From: Cornus controversa
Lineage: Eukaryota > Streptophyta > Magnoliopsida > Cornales > Cornaceae
Assembly: GCA_026545225.1 (NCBI GenBank)
Contig: CM048853.1
Coordinates: 43,292,755-43,356,754 of the forward strand
Reading direction: 5' to 3'
Length of the DNA stretch: 64,000 nt
Part shown: piece after piece, positions 63,801 to 64,000 of the stretch
Numbering within the stretch: position 1 is the first letter of the stretch
Layout: each line of letters opens with the position of its first letter
Program-made: the position numbers and the translations under genes
Notes under the pieces: model-generated
Told to the model about the DNA's origin: nothing
Database searches by the model: none
The model's input: the letters and a program-made list of their open reading frames with translations, nothing else

Positions 63801-64000
63801 GCAGGCACATACCTTGAAAGACAAAACAACACCAGGTTCCAAAACTGCTCCGGACTTCATTAGCACCCCATCACATACTATTGCATGCCTCAGCTTACAG
63901 CCGTCCTCAATGGTTACATTATCCCATATATAACAACCCTCTATTAAAACATTTGGTCCAATAGTACAACCTTTGCCGATAACTGAATTCGAAAGTCTAG
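12832..64000 (-). CDS. EIF2B5: eIF2B epsilon subunit, C-terminal half (10 coding exons; 5' part outside window)
   Basis: Catalytic subunit of eIF2B, the cytosolic GDP-GTP exchange factor for eIF2 in translation initiation. Coding exons in transcript order: >64000-63813, 50422-50293, 42007-41928, 40960-40703, 40626-40550, 39576-39485, 25324-25242, 20580-20509, 15014-14889 and 12867-12832 (TGA 12834-12832). All introns are GT-AG, and phases join without a break. Exon one gives hexapeptide repeats of the left-handed beta-helix ([20 protein letters not shown]). The next gives the signature [11 protein letters not shown] and [14 protein letters not shown], then [11 protein letters not shown]. The last exons form the HEAT-like W2 domain, with aromatic-acidic boxes ([13 protein letters not shown]) and the terminal [11 protein letters not shown]. 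About 380 of the usual 720-750 residues are visible. Introns are 76 bp to about 14.2 kb and packed with TEs, yet no exon is damaged, so the gene is probably functional. The N-terminal nucleotidyltransferase-like domain lies beyond the right edge. Confidence 0.95.
12868..14888 (-). other. eIF2B epsilon last intron: plain AT-rich sequence
   Basis: A 2.0 kb intron. It is very AT-rich, and I recognise no mobile-element protein or terminal repeat in it. A (CA) run at 14687-14700 is the only simple repeat of note. Confidence 0.5.
15015..16282. other. Intron sequence, nothing recognised
   Basis: AT-rich intron DNA left of the LINE ORF1 remnant. No open frame, terminal repeat or RNA gene is supported. 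Confidence 0.4.
16283..18300 (-). mobile_element. LINE ORF1 remnant with DUF4283-like region (minus strand)
   Basis: An open minus-strand stretch at 18281-17778 encodes a domain with WAARAWKV, a hydrophobic [19 protein letters not shown] and [20 protein letters not shown]. That order matches the DUF4283-type gag-like domain of plant L1 LINE ORF1. Downstream on the same strand, shorter frames (16936-16688 and 16491-16297) look like decayed ORF1 C-terminal sequence. No reverse transcriptase follows; the element stops at about 16283. LINEs usually lose their 5' end, so an element keeping ORF1 but lacking ORF2 implies a later deletion. It is GC-richer than its surroundings and lies inside the eIF2B epsilon intron between 20509 and 15014, in sense orientation with the host gene. 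Confidence 0.7.
18649..18849 (-). mobile_element. Au-type tRNA-derived SINE with perfect 16-bp TSD
   Basis: The 169-bp body (18665-18833) reads on the minus strand from GAGGTCGCACCTTGG. It has the pol III B box GGGTTCGAGAC, then GGAAGCAGCC, GCCTTGTGCACTGG and a short terminal CCTTTTT. These are landmarks of the angiosperm Au SINE family. It is flanked by a perfect direct repeat AGATTAGAAAGAAGAA (18649-18664 and 18834-18849), the target-site duplication. The intact TSD points to a fairly recent insertion. Confidence 0.9.
18850..20508. other. Intron sequence, nothing recognised
   Basis: AT-rich intron between the Au SINE and the eIF2B epsilon exon at 20580-20509. I see no element or gene that I can support. 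Confidence 0.4.
20581..24985. other. eIF2B epsilon intron: unassigned, some LTR-like tracts
   Basis: Intron sequence of 4.4 kb before a SINE. A block at about 21660-22070 (tRNA- or gene-free, with TAAACCCTAAAAAAC and CTCCCCCGCTTAAG) has the mixed composition of a degraded LTR retrotransposon leader, but I find no paired ends. A (GA) run lies at 23739-23757 and an AT run at 23801-23811. No exon is supported. Confidence 0.35.
24986..25122 (+). mobile_element. tRNA-derived SINE with 12-bp TSD
   Basis: The body 24998-25110 carries an A-box-like TTAGTTCAGATGG, a B-box-like TGTTCGAGCC and an A-rich tail. It is flanked by CAAACTTAGAAG (24986-24997) and CAAACTCAGAAG (25111-25122), a 12-bp TSD with one mismatch. 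It shares its head (GGGCATTAG, CTCTCCTCC) with the SINE at 26458-26581, so both belong to one short family. It lies 120 bp from an eIF2B epsilon exon. Confidence 0.8.
25544..26187 (-). promoter_or_regulatory. LTR-like promoter block with clustered heat-shock-element motifs
   Basis: Read on the minus strand, a U3-like part holds many TTC/GAA units. These are GAAtgTTCcgAAAgcTTC at 26061-26078 and TTCTAGAA palindromes at 25936-25943, 25874-25881 and 25861-25868, besides many imperfect TCTAGAGA blocks. A TATATAA box follows at 25794-25788, then a CT-rich leader, and a possible TG..CA end near 25544. HSEs are inverted nGAAn units bound by heat-shock factors; LTRs of ONSEN-like copia elements carry such arrays. 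No TSD or internal region could be found, so solo LTR is an inference and the borders are approximate. It points the same way as eIF2B epsilon. Confidence 0.5.
26444..26595 (-). mobile_element. tRNA-derived SINE with perfect 14-bp TSD
   Basis: On the minus strand the body (26581-26458) has an A box TAGCTCTGTTGG, a B box GGTTCGAGCCC, and ends in an A-rich purine tail. Direct repeats GGTAACCATCAGTC at 26444-26457 and 26582-26595 are identical. It is the same short family as the copy at 24998-25110 and lies only 28 bp from the copia 3' LTR. Confidence 0.85.
26624..29021 (-). mobile_element. Ty1-copia retrotransposon, complete ends but internally deleted
   Basis: The 5' LTR is 29021-28862 (160 bp, TGTTAGAGGG to ACGTTTTCA). 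It is followed at once by a PBS TGGTATCAGAGCG (28861-28849) complementary to initiator tRNA-Met. A G-rich polypurine tract (about 26810-26788) precedes the 3' LTR 26787-26624 (164 bp). A perfect 5-bp TSD ATAAT (26619-26623 and 29022-29026) bounds it. Internal protein remains are only the C-terminal part of pol. No gag, protease or integrase is seen, so the element was mobilised by others, or was deleted after insertion. The LTRs have diverged noticeably (several substitutions and indels), implying an old insertion. It lies in sense orientation in the 14.2-kb eIF2B epsilon intron. Confidence 0.92.
27036..27960 (-). pseudogene. Broken copia RT/RNase H of the element at 26.6-29.0 kb
   Basis: Minus-strand fragments in order are [20 protein letters not shown] (start of the copia RT domain, about 27910-27860), then [15 protein letters not shown] with the catalytic YVDD at 27771-27760. 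[14 protein letters not shown] and [11 protein letters not shown] follow, then after a frame break the RNase H part [20 protein letters not shown] and YYDNKSAI. Between GCRW and YVDD the normal 150 or so residues of RT are missing, and frames change at about 27830 and 27300. It cannot encode an active enzyme. Confidence 0.85.
29233..29862. mobile_element. hAT-like non-autonomous DNA element, 614 bp, inside the LINE
   Basis: The element 29241-29854 begins CTAAGAAGCATGGACAC and ends GTGCCCGTGCTTCTTAG, a 17-bp terminal inverted repeat with few mismatches. Flanks CGCATGTC (29233-29240) and CCTATGTC (29855-29862) agree at 6 of 8 bases, as expected for an aged 8-bp hAT-type TSD. LINE sequence continues on both sides, proving insertion. 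Subterminal GTGTCC/GGACAC words recur. It encodes no transposase. A related left end occurs at 46051. Confidence 0.75.
30491..30749 (+). mobile_element. TRIM solo LTR inside the LINE
   Basis: A 249-bp unit 30496-30744 runs from TGTAGTAACCCTTGTGG to GGGTATTACA. It is the same sequence family as the paired LTRs at 35.1-35.6 kb. Flanks GCTGA (30491-30495) and GCCGA (30745-30749) form a 5-bp TSD with one change. The uninterrupted LINE at 58.3 kb reads GTGGATAGCCGAGTC at this point, confirming the empty-site sequence. LTR-LTR recombination left this solo copy. Confidence 0.9.
31773..32586. mobile_element. hAT-like non-autonomous element A (798 bp) inside copia
   Basis: Element 31781-32578 has inverted ends CATAGTTGTTAAAGGCTCA and, inverted, CATAGTTGTCAAAGGCGCA. 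Flanks ATTTTGTT (31773-31780) and ATTTTGAT (32579-32586) form an 8-bp TSD with one mismatch. Subterminal regions are rich in GCC/GGC words (AAGGCTCAAGGCC, GGCGCGCC), while the centre is very A-rich. There is no coding capacity. Its left end is homologous to the right end of the larger copy at 36202-37863. Confidence 0.85.
32554..33271 (-). pseudogene. Copia gag/zinc-knuckle remnant of the second element
   Basis: Three successive minus-strand frames, each broken from the next, are 33271-33053 (UBN2/gag-like), 33048-32839 (ending in the CxxCxxxxH knuckle [10 protein letters not shown]) and 32814-32554 (HVCPHKEWF and [10 protein letters not shown], the segment just upstream of copia protease). 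Frame breaks make it non-functional. Confidence 0.75.
33950..34400 (+). mobile_element. Inverted fragment of a related copia: 3' end plus LTR start
   Basis: A polypurine GCCAAGGTGGAGAT precedes an LTR start TGTTGGGAATTGTGACTC at 34197. The following 150 bp (ATTAGGTTTCTATTTTAGAG and so on) matches the minus-strand LTR at 31273-30875. This copy therefore faces the other way from the element on its left. Homology fades after about 34350. Sequence at 34737-34830 (GGGAGTGCTCCCGTCTTGAGC) resembles the extreme 3' end of the L1 LINE at 58.55 kb. Confidence 0.65.
35017..35063. repeat. Near-pure G tract (G20 core at 35038-35057)
   Basis: Forty-odd bases are almost all G on the + strand, with four or more runs of three or longer, directly abutting the truncated end of a TRIM LTR. 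It could form a G-quadruplex; an assembly error is also possible. Confidence 0.9.
35072..35606 (-). mobile_element. TRIM element with both LTRs, PBS and PPT
   Basis: On the minus strand the 5' LTR is 35606-35360 (247 bp, TGTGGTGACCCTTGTGG to GGGTCGTTACA). Two bases later a PBS TGGTATCAGAGCC (35357-35345) matches initiator tRNA-Met. The internal region is only about 70 bp and ends in a PPT CTAGGGGGGTGGAT. The 3' LTR starts at 35290 and is alike to about 35072, where its last 28 or so bases are replaced by the G tract. No protein is encoded, as expected of TRIMs, which rely on other elements' enzymes. The solo LTR at 30496-30744 is a relative. Confidence 0.9.
36202..37863. mobile_element. hAT-like non-autonomous element B (1.66 kb), carrying gene-like DNA and a TRIM
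   Basis: Left end CATATAGTTGTTAAGG; right end inverted CATAGTTGTTAAAGGCTC. The right 110 bp is homologous, inverted, to the left end of element A (GTCTCCTGGAGCCTGAG, GGCCTGACTGAAGC). A TRIM sits at 36313-36645. The core (about 36740-37740) is unlike element A. It has CT-rich leader-like DNA with a splice-donor-like CTCCGGTAAGC and a T-rich intron-like stretch, resembling the first exon and intron of a captured plant gene. No clear 8-bp TSD could be read. Confidence 0.65.
36313..36645 (-). mobile_element. Second TRIM family, nested in element B
   Basis: Minus-strand order: 5' LTR remnant (about 36645-36573, ending GCCCGTGACA), PBS-like TGGTATCGGAGC (36569-36558), internal region, and 3' LTR 36422-36313 (TGTCCCACATCAG to GCCCGTGATA). 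Both LTRs share CTTGGGCATATAAGG with a TATAAGG promoter-like motif. The 5' LTR has lost about 20 bp near its start. Very short LTRs and no coding capacity fit a TRIM. Confidence 0.8.
37864..39484. other. Intron with LTR-like debris and a C18 tract
   Basis: Sequence at about 37930-38600 (TATA-rich start, GAGAGAGAGAG, then ACCTATTCATGCCCCCC) has the arrangement of a copia LTR and leader, but no matching second end is seen. A run of 18 C lies at 38606-38623. Nothing is recognised from 38650 to the exon at 39485. Confidence 0.4.
39757..40050. repeat. Tandem duplication, 2 x 150 bp
   Basis: ATGAGGACAG begins at 39761 and again at 39911, and the units stay aligned (GTTTGATTTGGCGCAACAGA, GAATTTGATTCAAAATTGG). 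They differ at few positions. It lies about 180 bp from the eIF2B epsilon exon 39576-39485. Confidence 0.93.
41862..41879. repeat. C18 homopolymer
   Basis: Eighteen C followed by A8 lies 49 bp past the exon 42007-41928 in its intron (minus-strand G18). Confidence 0.95.
42008..43080. other. eIF2B epsilon intron, nothing recognised
   Basis: AT-rich intron sequence. No terminal repeats or element proteins are supported. Confidence 0.4.
43081..43290. repeat. 79-bp tandem repeat, two full and two partial copies
   Basis: GCTAATATCAAGCTTAAATC starts at 43122 and 43201, and a shortened third copy at 43280. A partial copy precedes at 43081. The two full units are nearly identical. Confidence 0.9.
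43429..43624. repeat. Tandem duplication, 2 x 98 bp
   Basis: Units 43429-43526 and 43527-43624 begin ATTAGGGATTTTTGAAAATT and end GTGCATATATATG. I see only one or two mismatches. It lies just left of the LINE at 43.85 kb. Confidence 0.93.
44793..45039 (+). mobile_element. tRNA-derived SINE nested in LINE ORF1, 20-bp TSD
   Basis: The 207-bp body 44813-45019 has an A box TGGCTCTAGTGG and a B box GGTTCAACTCC 50 bp apart, and ends near GTTATCG. It is flanked by AAATAATGGGATTGGGCCAA (44793-44812) and AAATAATGGGATTGGACCAA (45020-45039), a 20-bp TSD with one change. LINE-derived sequence continues on both sides. The body differs from the Au SINE and from the short SINE family elsewhere in the window. 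Confidence 0.88.
46050..46500. mobile_element. hAT-like fragment related to the element at 29.2 kb
   Basis: Starts CTAGAAAGCATGGACACAAA with the same GACACG-rich subterminal words as the 29241 element, within LINE sequence. LINE homology resumes at about 46510. A possible inverted end ATGTTTCTAG lies near 46471-46480; no TSD was found. Confidence 0.5.
49681..50292. other. eIF2B epsilon intron between LINE tail and exon
   Basis: AT-rich intron DNA between the LINE poly(A) end and the exon 50422-50293. Nothing else is recognised. Confidence 0.4.
50574..51180. repeat. Diverged direct duplication, about 360-bp period
   Basis: Blocks at 50589-50815 and 50935-51176 keep the same order of words: ATC/TTCAGACATAAA, AATAGTTGGTTCAATTCTCAAGATAAA (split here as AATAGTTGG and CAATTCTCAAGATAAA), CTTGAAT.TTAACTCCAT. 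Similarity is about 70-75% by eye, so it is older than the other tandem repeats in the window. Confidence 0.75.
51181..53453 (+). mobile_element. Large LTR-like element with TG..CA ends
   Basis: The unit 51186-53448 starts TGTAAAACCTCAG and ends TTTAGGGCGTGACA. Flanks GAGTT (51181-51185) and AAGTT (53449-53453) give a 5-bp TSD with one mismatch. Near its right end CGGGGTGACAGCTTGGTATC (from about 53327) looks like an LTR end followed by a tRNA-Met PBS. The likely reading is a long LTR (about 2.15 kb, Gypsy-like) plus a collapsed internal region. No protein domain is present, so the superfamily is uncertain. Confidence 0.5.
53454..54499. other. eIF2B epsilon intron, nothing recognised
   Basis: AT-rich intron DNA with T-runs near 53520. 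I find no element or gene to support. Confidence 0.4.
54500..55440 (-). mobile_element. L1-type LINE 3' fragment (minus strand)
   Basis: Minus-strand frames give [20 protein letters not shown] and [20 protein letters not shown] (55218-54973), then the zf-RVT cysteine-histidine part [18 protein letters not shown] (about 54872-54820) with [13 protein letters not shown]. Frames shift between these parts. It is sense-oriented relative to eIF2B epsilon. The 5' part including RT is missing. Confidence 0.8.
55441..56269. other. Intron with LTR-like leader debris
   Basis: From about 55640 to 55850 a CT-rich tract ends in AAGTGGTATCAGAGAGAGTA (55829-55848). That is an initiator tRNA-Met PBS-like site, suggesting the 3' end of a degraded copia 5' LTR. 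No partner LTR was found. Confidence 0.4.
56270..58612 (+). mobile_element. L1-type LINE, best preserved RT in the window, 5' truncated
   Basis: The element begins abruptly within ORF2 RT (GPDGF-equivalent) and ends in an A13 tail near 58600-58612. Two long open stretches, 56276-57370 and 57438-58367, carry the RT domain and the C-terminal zf-RVT part. Its 5' truncation and poly(A) are typical of target-primed reverse transcription. It is antisense to eIF2B epsilon and is the least decayed of the L1 copies here. Confidence 0.9.
56276..58367 (+). pseudogene. LINE ORF2: RT (YPDD) plus zf-RVT, broken by a 19-bp duplication
   Basis: RT motifs are in order: [49 protein letters not shown], and then [10 protein letters not shown]. 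The catalytic tetrad should be YADD; here it reads YPDD (56936-56947), one base from Ala. [19 protein letters not shown] and [10 protein letters not shown] follow. At 57359-57396 a 19-bp tandem duplication (AAGTTTCTGTG.GCCG.TT) introduces a stop. The frame resumes at 57438 with [20 protein letters not shown] and the zf-RVT region [17 protein letters not shown] and [15 protein letters not shown]. The host protein is reverse transcriptase/endonuclease of a non-LTR element. This copy should be inactive on two counts. Confidence 0.88.
58740..59551 (+). mobile_element. L1-type LINE, left part (interrupted)
   Basis: Frames give [35 protein letters not shown] and [20 protein letters not shown], the region between RT and zf-RVT. 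It reaches the zf-RVT start ([14 protein letters not shown]) at 59551, where a T-run begins. The continuation of this LINE is at about 62704-63143, so the 3.15 kb between is inserted DNA. Confidence 0.8.
59551..60300 (-). mobile_element. L1-type LINE 3' end in opposite orientation, inserted in the previous LINE
   Basis: The minus strand ends in a poly(A) tail (T-run 59552-59561). Upstream of it lie [20 protein letters not shown] (zf-RVT decay) and [18 protein letters not shown], the conserved C-terminus of these LINEs. The 5' limit near 60300 adjoins the RTE element. Confidence 0.75.
60301..62703 (+). mobile_element. RTE-type LINE with endonuclease and RT remnants
   Basis: The start has [20 protein letters not shown] and [10 protein letters not shown] (60356-60460), the opening of an RTE-clade AP endonuclease. 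It continues [20 protein letters not shown] and [19 protein letters not shown] (60744-60905). RT remnants follow: [17 protein letters not shown] (61868-61920), [20 protein letters not shown] (62254 on) and the catalytic [12 protein letters not shown] (FADD at 62519-62530). Stops and frameshifts are frequent. This is a different clade from the L1 copies around it, and AT-richer. The 3' terminus beyond motif C is missing. Confidence 0.85.
60479..60755. repeat. Inverted duplication inside the RTE endonuclease, 128-bp arms, 21-nt loop
   Basis: Arm 1 (60479-60606) runs from GGTGCATATTCACTTATTAT to CTATACCTGC. Arm 2 (60628-60755) is its reverse complement, from GCAGGTATAG to AAGTGAATATGCACC, with roughly 8-10 mismatches or small gaps. 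Arm 2 is the normal sense sequence of the endonuclease (reads into SEYAPQ). Arm 1 replaces the coding sequence expected there. The RNA would form a long hairpin. Confidence 0.93.
62704..63143 (+). mobile_element. L1-type LINE, right part with poly(A)
   Basis: Reads [19 protein letters not shown], the zf-RVT segment that directly continues the part ending at 59551. It goes on to [20 protein letters not shown] and a tail TTACTTATCCAAAAAAAAAA (63121-63142). It proves that the opposite-strand LINE and the RTE lie inside one L1 copy. Confidence 0.8.
63439..63580 (-). mobile_element. tRNA-derived SINE near the eIF2B epsilon exon
   Basis: On the minus strand (63570-63449) an A-box-like TTAGCTTGAGCTG and a B box GGTTCTAGTCC are followed by an A9 tail. 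Flanks TTTACAAATG (63439-63448) and TTTACAATTG (63571-63580) make a 10-bp TSD with one mismatch. It lies 230 bp from the exon starting at 63813, and resembles the family at 24998 and 26458. Confidence 0.7.

Overview
The window is nuclear DNA of a flowering plant, most likely a woody eudicot with TE-rich introns. The evidence is GT-AG introns, AT-rich spacers, a telo-box/site II promoter on a nucleolar gene, an Au-type SINE, Ty1-copia elements primed by initiator tRNA-Met, TRIMs and L1 LINEs with a zf-RVT tail. I cannot name the species. No CRISPR, operon, rRNA or genuine tRNA gene is visible.

Layout: (1) 1-846 is the last coding part of an unrecognised disordered protein, + strand. (2) 3020-6854 is a complete eight-exon gene for the box C/D snoRNP core protein NOP58, + strand. 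(3) 9056-9723 is a two-exon gene for a 65-residue Gly/Pro/Cys-rich peptide. (4) 12832 to the right edge, minus strand, is the C-terminal half of the gene for translation factor eIF2B epsilon. Ten coding exons are visible (last about 380 residues), and they fit together in phase. They total only about 1.1 kb spread over more than 51 kb.

Almost everything from 15 to 63 kb is therefore intron of one housekeeping gene, and the introns are packed with mobile elements. These include L1-type LINE remnants in both orientations, an RTE-type LINE holding a 128-bp-arm inverted duplication, a complete but internally deleted Ty1-copia with a perfect 5-bp TSD, a second gag-only copia, two TRIM families including a solo LTR, hAT-like non-autonomous DNA elements, several tRNA-derived SINEs with target-site duplications, and an LTR-like promoter rich in heat-shock-element motifs just upstream of an eIF2B epsilon exon. 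Many are nested (SINE in LINE, solo LTR in LINE, hAT-like element in LINE and in copia, TRIM in hAT-like element), so relative ages can be read directly.

The two recognised genes belong to ribosome biogenesis (NOP58) and translation initiation (eIF2B epsilon); no functional link between them is implied by adjacency. The most interesting points are the TE-inflated eIF2B epsilon gene, the HSE-rich sense-oriented LTR 220 bp before one of its exons, the mini Cys-rich gene, and the palindromic duplication in the RTE element.
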